In this document: in pieces, positions 24,680 through 34,159 of the stretch
How positions within the stretch are numbered: the stretch's first letter is position 1
How the letters are laid out: each line of letters starts with the position of its first letter
Assembly (NCBI GenBank): GCA_050248735.1
Contig: JBFWRU010000015.1
Span: forward strand, 7,135-71,134
DNA length: 64,000 bases
Reading direction: 5' to 3'
Origin: JACKFE01 sp050248735
GTDB lineage: Bacteria; Nitrospirota; Nitrospiria; Nitrospirales; UBA8639
Translations under genes and position numbers: made by a program
Notes under the pieces: model-generated
Seen by the model: the letters and a program-made list of their open reading frames with translations, nothing else
What the model was told of the DNA's origin: nothing
Databases searched by the model: none

Positions 24680-26110
24680 ATGACCTATGAAGCTGTCATT
24701 GGGGTTGAGGTGCATGCTCAGCTCCAAACTCGGACGAAATTGTTCTGCGCTTGTCCTACCTCATTCGGACTTCCGGCCAATACCCAGGTGTGTCCCACAT
24801 GTTTGGGATTGCCAGGAAGTCTGCCCGTGCTGAATCAACGGGCAGTGGAACTGGCGATTCGCGCGGGCCTGGCTCTTCAGTGTGAGTTGACCCCTTCCAA
24901 TCAGTTCTCCAGAAAAAACTATTTTTATCCTGATCTGCCTAAGGGATATCAAATCTCTCAATATGATTTGCCGATCTGCGGGTTGGGGTGGCTGGATATT
25001 TCCGTGAATGGAACTGCCAAACGCGTTCGTATCCGTCGGGCCCATCTTGAAGAGGATGCAGGGAAAAATCTTCATGAGGATCAGGGCGATGGAAGCGGAG
25101 TGGATCTGAACCGGGCGGGGACACCTTTGTTGGAAATCGTAACAGAGCCGGATTTGCATTCCTCAGATGAAGTGGATGCGTATTTAAAAGCCCTCCGGGA
25201 ATTATTGGTATATCTTGGAGTGTGTGACGGGAATATGGAGCAGGGCAGTTTTCGTTGTGAACCCAATGTGTCGATCCGGCCGGTCGGAGAAAACCGTCTC
25301 GGTACCAAGGTCGAACTCAAAAATATTAATTCCTTCCGCTACGCCAAGGAGGCGGTGGAGTTTGAAATTCGTCGTCAGCAGGAAGTTTTGGAAGAAGGAG
25401 GGACTCTCTGTCAGGAAACCCGGTTGTGGGATGTGCAAAAGGGACAAACGGCCGTGATGCGGAGCAAAGAGGAGGCCCACGACTATCGGTATTTCCCTGA
25501 TCCTGATCTGTTGCCGGTTCAGTTGGATGAAGCTTGGATCAAAGATCTGGCTGGAACCACTCCTGAGTTGCCGGGAGCCAAACTTCAGCGATTTGTTATC
25601 GAGTATGGATTGCCGGAGTATGACGCCAAAATTCTGACCGAATCCAAGGAGCTGGCCGACTACTTTGAGTCTTGTGTCAAAGCGTTCCCCCAACCCAAAA
25701 CGGTCAGTAATTGGGTGATGGGTGAACTCCTCCGTGAACTTAATCAACAAGGCCTTCGGGCGAATGCATCCCCGATGAGTCCAGAAAGGCTGGTCGAACT
25801 CTTGCAGTTGGTTGAAGAGGGGACTGTGAGTTTGAAGGTGGCCAGGGATCTTTTCCCTGAGCTCTATTCTTCGGAGGAGCATCCCGCACAATTGGTTAAG
25901 GCCAAAGGGTTAGTGCAACTCTCCGATGACGGTCAACTGAGTGACATGATTGATACTGTGTTGGCCAAACATCCATCCCAGGTTGAACAGTATCGAAGCG
26001 GGAAGGAAACGGTCCTGGGATATTTGGTCGGACAGGTCATGAAGGCCTCTGGGGGAAAAGCCAATCCCGGAAAAGTGAATGGGCTGTTGAAAAGTAAGCT
26101 TTCCGCTTGA
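24680..26110 (+). CDS. gatB: Asp-tRNA(Asn)/Glu-tRNA(Gln) amidotransferase subunit B
   Basis: A protein of 476 residues. The N-terminus (MTYEAVIGVEVHAQLQTRTK) and the zinc-binding cysteines (LFCACPTSFG and VCPTCLGLPG) are conserved, as is the kinase-like core SRKNYFYPDLPKGYQISQYD. The C-terminal YqeY-like tail domain that contacts tRNA is present. With GatA and GatC it forms the complete GatCAB complex, although the three genes are interrupted by panD and the DUF948/YtxH pair. Confidence 0.97.
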   Translation: MTYEAVIGVEVHAQLQTRTKLFCACPTSFGLPANTQVCPTCLGLPGSLPVLNQRAVELAIRAGLALQCELTPSNQFSRKNYFYPDLPKGYQISQYDLPICGLGWLDISVNGTAKRVRIRRAHLEEDAGKNLHEDQGDGSGVDLNRAGTPLLEIVTEPDLHSSDEVDAYLKALRELLVYLGVCDGNMEQGSFRCEPNVSIRPVGENRLGTKVELKNINSFRYAKEAVEFEIRRQQEVLEEGGTLCQETRLWDVQKGQTAVMRSKEEAHDYRYFPDPDLLPVQLDEAWIKDLAGTTPELPGAKLQRFVIEYGLPEYDAKILTESKELADYFESCVKAFPQPKTVSNWVMGELLRELNQQGLRANASPMSPERLVELLQLVEEGTVSLKVARDLFPELYSSEEHPAQLVKAKGLVQLSDDGQLSDMIDTVLAKHPSQVEQYRSGKETVLGYLVGQVMKASGGKANPGKVNGLLKSKLSA

Positions 26111-26188
26111 TCTAAGCGGCACTCCACGGTACAACCATTACAGTGAATATGTGAGCAAAATCATGATTGAAAAAGGATTTCATCGGCA

Positions 26189-27475
26189 ATGAGTGAAATT
26201 ATTGAAATCGGGTCTCGAATGATTCTGGATTCTCGTGGGAATCCGACGGTGGAAGTCGATGTGCGTCTGGCCAGTGGAGCCATTGGGCGGGCAGCCGTTC
26301 CCTCAGGGGCTTCAACGGGAACCCGGGAAGCCCTGGAATTGCGTGATGGGGATAAAAAACGATGGATGGGGAAAGGAGTGTCAAAAGCCGTAACCGGTAT
26401 CCAAAAGAAAATTCTTCCTGCGTTAGTGGGGTTGGAGGCCTTCGATCAAGTGGCTGTCGATGATCGTTTGATCAGGCTGGATGGGACCAAAGGCAAAACC
26501 AAGTTGGGAGCCAATGCCACTCTGGGCGTGTCCTTGGCGGTCGCCAGAGCGGCGGCAGAGGAGTTGGGTCTCCCGCTTTTCCGGTATTTGGGTGGAGTCT
26601 CAGCCAGGGAGTTGCCCGTTCCCATGATGAACATTATTAACGGTGGAGCGCATGCCGATAACGGTCTTGATCTTCAGGAATTCATGATCATGCCCGTGGG
26701 AGCTCCGAATTTTCACGAGGCACTCCGAATGGGGACCGAAATCTTTCATCATCTCAAGAGCCTTCTGAAAAATAAGAAACTGAGTACGGCTGTTGGGGAT
26801 GAGGGAGGGTTTGCTCCGGAGATTCGATCCAATGAAGAGGCTCTGGATTGTATTCTTGAAGCCGTGGTACGAGCCGGGTATCGGGCGGGTCGGGATATCG
26901 TTTTGGCCTTGGACGCGGCTGCCAGTGAATTTTATGACCAAAAATCCTACCGGCTTCGCAACACCGGAGGTGGAAAGATGTCTGCAAACGAACTCGTGGA
27001 TTATTATGCCGACTTGGTGAAGCAATACCCCATCGTTTCCATTGAGGATGGCTTGAACGAGAGTGACTGGGCCGGTTGGAAGCGATTAACGGAACAGATC
27101 GGGGATCGTGTGCAGTTGGTGGGGGATGACTTGTTTGTGACCAACGTAGAATTTCTCGGGCGAGGCATTCGGGAAGGAATTGGCAATGCTATTTTGATTA
27201 AAGTGAATCAAATCGGCACATTGACGGAGACGATTGAGGCCATCCGGATGGCTCAGCAAGCTGGCTACGGGGTCATTGTTTCTCACCGGTCTGGCGAGAC
27301 GGAAGACACTACGATTGCGGACCTGGCGGTCGGACTGAATGCCGGGCAAATAAAAACCGGATCCCTGTCACGAACTGATCGGCTGGCGAAATATAACCAA
27401 TTACTCAGGATTGAGGAGACATTGGGCACTGCAGCGGTGTACCGTGGAAAAGCGGCATTGCCCATTTCATGTTGA
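26189..27475 (+). CDS. eno: Enolase
   Basis: A protein of 428 residues, full length. It interconverts 2-phosphoglycerate and phosphoenolpyruvate. The N-terminal RMILDSRGNPTVEVDV block, the catalytic Glu in STAVGDEGGFAPE, the Lys in AILIKVNQIGTLTETIEA and the signature VSHRSGETEDTTIADLAV are present. Metal ligands are in VLALDAAASEFYD, SIEDGLNESDW and LVGDDLFVTN. The ftsB-like start overlaps the end by seven bases, a common arrangement. Confidence 0.98.
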   Translation: MSEIIEIGSRMILDSRGNPTVEVDVRLASGAIGRAAVPSGASTGTREALELRDGDKKRWMGKGVSKAVTGIQKKILPALVGLEAFDQVAVDDRLIRLDGTKGKTKLGANATLGVSLAVARAAAEELGLPLFRYLGGVSARELPVPMMNIINGGAHADNGLDLQEFMIMPVGAPNFHEALRMGTEIFHHLKSLLKNKKLSTAVGDEGGFAPEIRSNEEALDCILEAVVRAGYRAGRDIVLALDAAASEFYDQKSYRLRNTGGGKMSANELVDYYADLVKQYPIVSIEDGLNESDWAGWKRLTEQIGDRVQLVGDDLFVTNVEFLGRGIREGIGNAILIKVNQIGTLTETIEAIRMAQQAGYGVIVSHRSGETEDTTIADLAVGLNAGQIKTGSLSRTDRLAKYNQLLRIEETLGTAAVYRGKAALPISC

Positions 27476-27837
27476 TGCCTTCACGACCCAATAACCGCAA
27501 AAAACGGGCTTCCCGTGGATTTTGGGGAGAAATGTTGGATCGGCTCCCCCTCATGGGGTTGTTTCTTGTTCTCAGTATTATGGCGGGCACCATGTTTTTT
27601 AGTGAAAAGGGATTACCTTTATATTTTCACATGCGGGAAACCCGTCAACAATTAAAAGATCAGATCAACCAGTTAGAAAATCTGAATGCCTCAATCCAAG
27701 CCGATATTGTGCGTATTCAACGTGATAACTATCGACTGGAAGAGTTGGCGAGAAGCCGGCTCGGGATGGTTCGGTCAGGAGAAACCGTGTATCAATTTGT
27801 CGAACCTGCTCCTTCCTCGGTTACGGCTCGGCCTTAA
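27469..27837 (+). CDS. ftsB: FtsB/DivIC-family cell division protein
   Basis: A protein of about 120 residues. A basic cytoplasmic N-terminus precedes a single membrane segment (LMGLFLVLSIMAGTMFFSEK) and a periplasmic coiled coil (about residues 55-95, QLKDQINQLENLNASIQADI), ending in ELARSRLGMVRSGETVYQF. FtsB forms the septal FtsQ-FtsB-FtsL complex. The position directly after enolase is the usual one. An ATG at 27475 would shorten it by two residues. Confidence 0.85.
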   Translation: MLMPSRPNNRKKRASRGFWGEMLDRLPLMGLFLVLSIMAGTMFFSEKGLPLYFHMRETRQQLKDQINQLENLNASIQADIVRIQRDNYRLEELARSRLGMVRSGETVYQFVEPAPSSVTARP

Positions 27838-27928
27838 GGCCTTGGCTTAGGCTTCTCTCCTCTACCTTTCCTCGGACAGCGGTGCGACCGGTTTCTGGGC
27901 TGACGATGGTCCAATTGGAGTCCTGTCT

Positions 27929-28846
27929 ATGAAAATCGGAAAACTTGTGATTGTGGGTCGCCCGAATGTGGGGAAGTCGACACTTCTCAACGCCATGGTC
28001 GGAGAAAAAGTCGCGATCGTTTCCAATAAACCGCAGACTACGCGATCAGCCATTCTGGGTGTGGCGCACTTCCCGGATGGCCAGCTGATGATTTTGGACA
28101 CTCCGGGATTGCACATCCCTCGGCATCGAATGAATGCCCAAATGGTACATGCGGCTATCGGGACACTGAGCCAAGCGGATGTGGTGTATGTGGTAGTGGA
28201 TAGTCAGGTCCCTCCAGGGCCGGGTGACCGGTTCGTGGTTCAGGAGGTGTTGAAGGCACAGAAAGAAAAATCGTTTCTCGGGGTGTTCCTGTTATTGAAC
28301 AAAGCCGATGCCGTGGCAAAGCCTCGGTTGCTTCCGCTGATTCAGGAATATCAGGACTGGTTTTCCTGGACGGCCATTGTCCCCCTGTCGGCCAAAACAG
28401 GTTTACAGCTTTCCCGTATGATCGAGTTGACTTTTGGATGTCTGCCTGAGGGAACCGGTCAAGGGGTGGACCAGGATGTGTTCACCAACCAAACGATGAA
28501 GTCGATGGCGGGGGAAATTATTCGCGAGCAGGTCCTTCAGCGAACCCGCGCAGAATTACCCTATGCGGTCGGAGTCTCCATTGAACAATTTCTGGAAACT
28601 CCCACCCTCACCGAAATTCATGCGGTTATTTGGGTGGAGAAGTCCAGTCAGAAAGGTATCATCATTGGCAAAGGCGGGCTTCGGTTAAAGGAAATTGGCC
28701 AGGGTGCGCGGGAGGAAATGGAGCGGTTGTTTCAGATGAAAATCTTCTTGAACGTCTGGGTAAAGGTGCAGGAAGGCTGGCGGGACAATCCTCAACTCCT
28801 GATGGACATGGGGTATGGGACGGAGGGAGCGACTTTTGGCTCGTAG
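27929..28846 (+). CDS. era: GTPase Era
   Basis: A protein of 305 residues. The G motifs are in order: GRPNVGKSTLLN (G1), TTRSAI (G2), LDTPGLHI (G3) and NKADAV (G4). The C-terminal KH domain carries GKGGLRLKEIGQGAREEMER. Era binds the 3' end of 16S rRNA and assists 30S assembly. It is followed by recO after 33 bp, a frequent pair. Confidence 0.97.
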   Translation: MKIGKLVIVGRPNVGKSTLLNAMVGEKVAIVSNKPQTTRSAILGVAHFPDGQLMILDTPGLHIPRHRMNAQMVHAAIGTLSQADVVYVVVDSQVPPGPGDRFVVQEVLKAQKEKSFLGVFLLLNKADAVAKPRLLPLIQEYQDWFSWTAIVPLSAKTGLQLSRMIELTFGCLPEGTGQGVDQDVFTNQTMKSMAGEIIREQVLQRTRAELPYAVGVSIEQFLETPTLTEIHAVIWVEKSSQKGIIIGKGGLRLKEIGQGAREEMERLFQMKIFLNVWVKVQEGWRDNPQLLMDMGYGTEGATFGS

Positions 28847-28879
28847 ACGTTCCCCGAAATCCCGAGGGATGGCTGACGC

Positions 28880-29629
28880 ATGCCCTTACTGAAAACGCAG
28901 GCGGTCATTTTACGAAGTGATCGATGGGGGGATGCGGATCGAATTGTTACATTTTTCTCATTGCAGTTTGGGAAAATTCGCGGCGTGGCGCGAGGAGCCC
29001 GTCGCCTGAAATCCCGTTATAGCGGGGTTCTTGAGCCTTTCGGGGTTGTGGATCTGACCCTCTTTCAAAAAACTCCCGATTCGCTGGGGTCGATCAGTCA
29101 AATTGATCTGGTTTCAAGTTTTAAGGCCATCAGAGAAGATTTAGGAGTGATGACGGCCGCGGCCAGGATGGTGAGAATTGTGGAGTCCATCACGGCTGAT
29201 CGAGATCCCAATCACCAGATGTTTTGGGCGCTGGTCCAAAGCTTGGAGATGTTGGAGCCGAAGGCAGACCTGCCCCTAACGGCCTTGCTTTTCCAAATTC
29301 ATGTCCTGGGTCATACGGGATTTAAACCTCAAATTGAGCAATGTACGGAATGTGGGAGGCCTATCATTGAAGATCCGCTGTGGTTTTCTCCTCGCTTGGG
29401 AGGAATTGTGTGTACGGGATGCGGACGGAATGGAATCGGACGGATAATTCCCCTCTCGAAAGGCAGTGCCGCTTTCATGGAACAGGCCAGGCGTCTCCCG
29501 CTTTCCTGCTTGCCCCGTTTAAGAGCGGCAGGGAAAGTTCGTATTGAGGTGACGGAGGCAATAGAATCCTACTTTGAAGCTGTGGTGGGAAAGGCACTTC
29601 CTGAGTTTGAAAGCTGGGTATCTTCATAA
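28880..29629 (+). CDS. recO: DNA repair protein RecO
   Basis: A protein of 249 residues. The N-terminal OB-fold starts with LLKTQAVILRSDRWGDADRI. The zinc finger of many RecO proteins is present as CTECGRPIIED and CTGCGRNG. RecO loads RecA on single-stranded DNA in the RecFOR pathway. It lies in the forward housekeeping run between era and the DUF971 gene. Confidence 0.93.
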   Translation: MPLLKTQAVILRSDRWGDADRIVTFFSLQFGKIRGVARGARRLKSRYSGVLEPFGVVDLTLFQKTPDSLGSISQIDLVSSFKAIREDLGVMTAAARMVRIVESITADRDPNHQMFWALVQSLEMLEPKADLPLTALLFQIHVLGHTGFKPQIEQCTECGRPIIEDPLWFSPRLGGIVCTGCGRNGIGRIIPLSKGSAAFMEQARRLPLSCLPRLRAAGKVRIEVTEAIESYFEAVVGKALPEFESWVSS

Positions 29630-29647
29630 GGAATAGAAGGGAGATAA

Positions 29648-29992
29648 ATGGATAAACCGCTTGAGCCACAGGATATGGAATGGCTTGATAAAGGGGTATT
29701 GGGAATCGTTTGGAATGATGGTCATCGGGGGGTCTATCCGGTCCGCCATTTGCGCCAGAATTGTCCGTGCGCCGGGTGTGTCGATGAATGGACGGGTGAG
29801 CGACGCATCAAGCCCGATTCAGTCCCGCTTCTCATTCTGCTTGAGGATATTGAGCCGGTCGGTCGGTATGCGTTTCGGTTTAAGTGGAGTGATGGGCACG
29901 ATACGGGAATTTATGCCTTTACGGCTTTACGAGCCATGTGTCAATGCGATGTTTGCCAACCACATAAACCCAAAAGTAAACAGTTAGTGTAA
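29648..29992 (+). CDS. DUF971-domain protein
   Basis: A protein of 114 residues with AAGGGAG before the ATG. The DUF971 (gamma-butyrobetaine-hydroxylase N-terminal-like) domain covers most of it: a beta-rich core with GVYPVRHLRQNCPCAGCVDE and the closing motif ALRAMCQCDVCQPHK. The paired cysteines suggest metal or Fe-S binding. Stand-alone DUF971 proteins often sit near Fe-S genes in other genomes, but no such partner is next to this one. It is the last gene of the run. Confidence 0.8.
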   Translation: MDKPLEPQDMEWLDKGVLGIVWNDGHRGVYPVRHLRQNCPCAGCVDEWTGERRIKPDSVPLLILLEDIEPVGRYAFRFKWSDGHDTGIYAFTALRAMCQCDVCQPHKPKSKQLV

Positions 29993-30248
29993 ATCTTAAC
30001 TTCGCCAGTTTTGGAGTTCCTATTTTGTTAGTGAGTTTGAAGAAATCTGCATGTTGAATCGGTAGCGATCTCTTCCAAAAGGACCGTTTGCCTGTCACCT
30101 TTAGTCATAACATACGCTTCGAATTCTTGTATGTGAAAGGTTTCTTAGAAAGGGAATCAATCCAACAAGAGAGTATGGCTAAGGATCCTGAATGGGTTTC
30201 AGGACTGTTAAGGAGAAACTTTAAGCGGGAAAGAGGGTATGAGCGATC

Positions 30249-30773
30249 TTACCGGCTATATGCATCACGTGAGGAGAGCGAGACGGGCCGGATAGAAGAG
30301 TTGAGCTGTTCGAGGGTATGATTGGCCTTCGTGACATAGTAGGCATACTGAGGTTCGGGAAAGTTTGTGGCCATGGTTTCCAGGACGTTGTAAGCTGCAT
30401 CCCAATTTTGTGACTGTTGTGCCACTTCTGCCAAATGAATGGAGCAGGATGCAGCCATGGCTCTCGGATCAACGGCCAAGCGTGAACTACGTAAGCTGGT
30501 TAATTCCTGGATAAATTTAGGAATAGGGATGGGCGATTCATTCAGAGAAATGGGTTTTGGCGCATTTTTCAAAATGGAAAGGTTTGCCTGAATTTGAGAG
30601 ACATCCTGCTCTACCATACAGAAATTGTACGCATCCCATAAACTGACAAACTCACCTTCGGGAAGGTTCAGCTCACCAGGCACTGAGGATTGAAAGCTTT
30701 GGCATCCAACCAAGAGGGATAGAACCGCTCCTCCAAGAAACAGGGATGTGCCCTTTATTCCTGTTATTTTCAT
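30249..30773 (-). CDS. Putative lipoprotein
   Basis: A protein of 174 residues. The signal has a clear lipobox (GGAVLSLLVGC), so the mature protein would be lipidated at Cys24. The mature part is helical, with a TPR-like C-terminal segment (SQNWDAAYNVLETMATNFPE). Two more Cys are present. No family was recognised. The upstream 230 bases are strikingly AT-rich. Confidence 0.7.
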   Translation of the reverse strand: MKITGIKGTSLFLGGAVLSLLVGCQSFQSSVPGELNLPEGEFVSLWDAYNFCMVEQDVSQIQANLSILKNAPKPISLNESPIPIPKFIQELTSLRSSRLAVDPRAMAASCSIHLAEVAQQSQNWDAAYNVLETMATNFPEPQYAYYVTKANHTLEQLNSSIRPVSLSSRDAYSR

Positions 30774-30789
30774 GTCGACTTCTCTGTCT

Positions 30790-31007
30790 TTTTCTTCAAG
30801 ATTACTAAACTGTCAAGATGATAAACCTAGCAAGTCCTATGCTTAAGGAATATTTTTCCTGTTTTTGAATATTTTCCATAAAAAACAATAAACTTTAGAA
30901 TTTAATTTTAAAAAATATGTATAAAACGTCTTATTTGCAGCACATGAAGTTGTATTTTTGCAACAGAATGATTTGTTGATATTAAATTGTTGCTTTAATT
31001 TTTTTTG
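30790..31007. other. AT-rich spacer
   Basis: A sharply AT-rich segment with A and T runs (for example the stretch around 30870-30925) between the lipoprotein start and the end of the helicase gene. It probably holds the lipoprotein promoter. The T-rich right end may help end transcripts, but no clear hairpin precedes it. No gene seen. Confidence 0.4.
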
Positions 31008-32078
31008 TTAGCGGCGCCCCAAATACCTGGCTTCATACTCATACATTAATCGTTTGGTCTCCGGATGGAAAGCAAAGCCCTTTCCCTGGGCAATGTTTTG
31101 GCATTGAAACAAGGGGCCCAAAGGCCCGTTTGGATGGAGATATAGTCCTCGCAAAGGTACGGAACGTTTCGTGTGTCGGATTAATCGGCAGGGTAAAGGA
31201 CGAATAGAGGCCAACCATTGTGATAATTCCTGAGGGTTTCCAATGGAGGCTGAAAGAAGCAACAGTTTGGTCTGGCCAGGGCATAAAATGATTGTTTCTT
31301 CCCACACCACTCCTCGCTCAGGGTCTGCCAGATACTGTGATTCATCAAGAATGACCAATCCCAGTGTATGGAGTCGAAAGTCTATTTCCCCGCTGGCCGC
31401 GTCGTACAATAAATTTCGCAAGATTTCCGTGGTCATAATCAACAACGGAGCATGAGGATTATCCCGTCGATCTCCTGTAAGGATCCCCACCTGCTCGGAG
31501 CCAAAAATCTGTGAAAATTCCATAAACTTGGTATTGGAAAGAGCTTTCAGAGGAGAGGTATAAATCACCGTTTGATTGGCAGTCATGGCTTGTTTAATGG
31601 CTTCAATGGCCACGTAGGTTTTCCCGCTGCCGGTTGGGGCACTCACGATCACATCCGAATGTGCCAGGTATTCGACGGCCTCCGTTTGCCAGGGATCCGG
31701 GAGGAAAGCCGTTGGTTCTGGAATGCCAATGCCCTCCAGAATGTTCTCCAGGGTCAGAGATGAGGGTGCTTTTTCATTTCCCTGGCGTCGTACAGGTGGT
31801 GCTGAAGTCATTGAGAGATGTGAAGAGGCACCTGATCTTGGTGTGGAGGTTTGCAGGCCTTCCCTCAGATCTTTTTTGTCCTGGTCCGCCTTCACAAGTC
31901 GGTGCAGTTCTTGTTTGACCGTGCGCAGTTGTTCATCAGGGAGAGATAGAAAAAATTCAATGAGACGTCGTTTTCCTAACCGAAAATGCCGCTGGACCCG
32001 GCCTTTGGCCAAAACATGCAATAGCCTGACCGGAAGGTGTTCCAGTTCAAGTTTGAATTGTTCGTCGGTCATATCCAT
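31008..32078 (-). CDS. Ski2-like helicase, N-terminal half (ATP-binding RecA1 domain)
   Basis: A protein of 356 residues. An N-terminal helical region is followed by the first helicase lobe: Q-motif-like PDPWQTEAVEYL, Walker A VSAPTGSGKTYVAIEA, motif Ia YTSPLKALSNTK, motif Ib ILTGDRRDNP, Walker B LVILDESQYLADPERG (DESQ rather than DEVH) and motif III LLLSASIGNP. It ends soon after motif III, with no motifs IV-VI. Those are in the gene immediately upstream (32097-33956), 18 bp away and on the same strand. Neither half can be a complete helicase alone, so the two proteins presumably assemble. RNA unwinding is the usual Ski2-family role. Confidence 0.85.
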   Translation of the reverse strand: MDMTDEQFKLELEHLPVRLLHVLAKGRVQRHFRLGKRRLIEFFLSLPDEQLRTVKQELHRLVKADQDKKDLREGLQTSTPRSGASSHLSMTSAPPVRRQGNEKAPSSLTLENILEGIGIPEPTAFLPDPWQTEAVEYLAHSDVIVSAPTGSGKTYVAIEAIKQAMTANQTVIYTSPLKALSNTKFMEFSQIFGSEQVGILTGDRRDNPHAPLLIMTTEILRNLLYDAASGEIDFRLHTLGLVILDESQYLADPERGVVWEETIILCPGQTKLLLLSASIGNPQELSQWLASIRPLPCRLIRHTKRSVPLRGLYLHPNGPLGPLFQCQNIAQGKGFAFHPETKRLMYEYEARYLGRR

Positions 32079-32096
32079 GGATCGTCTTTCCGTTTG

Positions 32097-33956
32097 TTAA
32101 GGGAGTTCTTCCAGTACTTCCCGTCTCATCGCCACCATGGCCTGATGCGCCGTATCAGCCAACCCCGGGTGTGTGTGCCTCAAGCTATTTAATTGGGATA
32201 AAAACTCTAAAGTACGCGCCAGTAAACGATAGACATCTCCTTCGGCCATGGAGGTCGATCTAACCAGTGACGCCCAAGTGGATCGGGTATCACCGATCCA
32301 CCGTTCGGCCAGGCCGGCGACATCCGATCGTAAAAGGGGAGGTGATTCATAGGGATGTAACGAGTCTGCAACAGTACGGACTTGCGTTAACATGGACGCC
32401 AACCCCGAACTCAGGCGCACATAAGAACCGGGACGGTCGTCGTCATGACAAATGCTGGCCATGACTCCTGCCAACAGTTCCGGGGTTCCGCCGGCAAAGG
32501 CATCCATCCGGATAAGTTCGGTAATCAAGAGGGAATGGTCAATGCGAATCAACCGTGCCCATTCTCCATCTGTCGTGAGTTGATAGCCGGATGTCAGATA
32601 CCCGAACTTATGGAGGACATCGGCTTTATGTTGAAATTGATGCCACAATCCATCCTTGAGGGCCTGAATGGTTTTTTCTAATTGTTGGCTTTTGAGCCGC
32701 AATCGGGAAGCCGTCGAATAGTCCTTTTTACAGGCGGCCTGTGAGGGGCAAGTCGGGCAGGGAAATTCATCGGTCAGTACTTCATCTAAGAGCGATTCCT
32801 CCGGCTGCCGGTTTTCCATTAAAATGGGAACGGTGGGAAGACGTGCCGGAAGCTGTCCCAAAGCTTTAGTCAATTCCGCAAGGGTAGAAGGAGACACCCA
32901 GGGAAACCCCCGTAATGGTTGAAATTCAATGATGTGGTCATAGACGTCCGTGACAGCCGTTGCGTGGCATTCGCCGATAGTCCCCTTGGACTTCAGGACG
33001 GATAACATGGGCGTGAATGTCCCCCGACTCCGGTATTGCCGAAGTATAAGAGCGGTACCCTTGGAGATGCCGATCAATCGACCAGGGGTAAGAAACGGTA
33101 AGCAGGCTTTGAGAAAGGGTGTGTCCGTGTCGATCGTGGGACGTCTGTAAGATTTTCGTCGCCTGGCCAAATCAAAGACCTTCCATTGGGTGATCCAATC
33201 GGCACATTCGCGAGGTCCATAGGGTTTGAGTTGTTCATGGACACTATCCAGATTATCCTGATGAATCTCTGCCCGTTGATTTAATTGAAACTGTGCAAAA
33301 CTTTTGGCGAGTAACCCCTCAATTTGATCCAAAGAATGCGCCTTTAACAGATTAAGCACCATGGGGTGCGATACGACGAATTGACTGTTAATGGGTTCCG
33401 GAAATCCGGTAAGCCCTTTGGCCAGGACTTGCAGGTCGATATAGGGCGAAGGCGTGATCACAACGAAACCAACCAGGTCCTTCCCACGCCGTCCCCCGCG
33501 ACCGGCAAGCTGTTGAATCTCGCTGATGGTCAGGTCTGTGAAATCTTGCGACTTTCGGACGCTGGATTGGGTAATCACAACGGTTCGGGCGGGAAAATCC
33601 ACTCCGGCTGCCAGAGTCGTGGTTGCGAAGACCGCATCCAAATAGCCCCGGCGCATGAGTTCCTCGATTGCGATTTTCCAGGAAGGCAAATGTCCGGCAT
33701 GGTGAGCGGCAACTCCATATGCCTGGACCACGGGAATTAACGGGTGGTTCTCAATACTGGGGAAATCCTTGGAGAACTCTTCTAAAAATTTGGCGATTGT
33801 GTCGGTCCGTTCTTTGGAAAGGGCAGGCGGTTCGTGCGTAAAGGCATCTAGCGCATCATCACAAGCCCGGCGGGACGTCAGGAAGATGATGGCAGGGGTC
33901 AGTCGGTGGCGCCGAAGAACATCGACCAATTCAAAAGGATGGATTGCAGGAGCCAT
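32097..33956 (-). CDS. Ski2-like helicase, C-terminal half (RecA2 lobe and accessory domains)
   Basis: A protein of 619 residues beginning right at the second helicase lobe: motif IV LTPAIIFLTSRRACDD, motif V VFATTTLAAGVDFPARTVVI and motif VI QLAGRGGRRG. A stop codon lies in frame just before the ATG, so no RecA1 lobe precedes it. The remaining 400 residues resemble the winged-helix and DSHCT-like C-terminal parts of Ski2/HelY proteins, with a possible metal site FPCPTCPSQAACKK. The missing first lobe is encoded by the next gene downstream. No good ribosome site is seen before the ATG. Confidence 0.85.
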   Translation of the reverse strand: MAPAIHPFELVDVLRRHRLTPAIIFLTSRRACDDALDAFTHEPPALSKERTDTIAKFLEEFSKDFPSIENHPLIPVVQAYGVAAHHAGHLPSWKIAIEELMRRGYLDAVFATTTLAAGVDFPARTVVITQSSVRKSQDFTDLTISEIQQLAGRGGRRGKDLVGFVVITPSPYIDLQVLAKGLTGFPEPINSQFVVSHPMVLNLLKAHSLDQIEGLLAKSFAQFQLNQRAEIHQDNLDSVHEQLKPYGPRECADWITQWKVFDLARRRKSYRRPTIDTDTPFLKACLPFLTPGRLIGISKGTALILRQYRSRGTFTPMLSVLKSKGTIGECHATAVTDVYDHIIEFQPLRGFPWVSPSTLAELTKALGQLPARLPTVPILMENRQPEESLLDEVLTDEFPCPTCPSQAACKKDYSTASRLRLKSQQLEKTIQALKDGLWHQFQHKADVLHKFGYLTSGYQLTTDGEWARLIRIDHSLLITELIRMDAFAGGTPELLAGVMASICHDDDRPGSYVRLSSGLASMLTQVRTVADSLHPYESPPLLRSDVAGLAERWIGDTRSTWASLVRSTSMAEGDVYRLLARTLEFLSQLNSLRHTHPGLADTAHQAMVAMRREVLEELP

Positions 33957-34159
33957 AGATATCTAAAATTGTAACAGGAATCAGAGGGGAAAAGCACAAA
34001 CAGCAGGAATTTCTTCGAAAGAGTCTTACCGGCACAGAGGATCGATCAGAGAATTCCTGTTGGGAGAGGAATCGAATGAATGAAGGGAGGAGAAAGGAAT
34101 AACGTCCATCAAAAACCCATTAAGGCTCATCGATCCAAACCGATAAAGCTCATCAGGTT

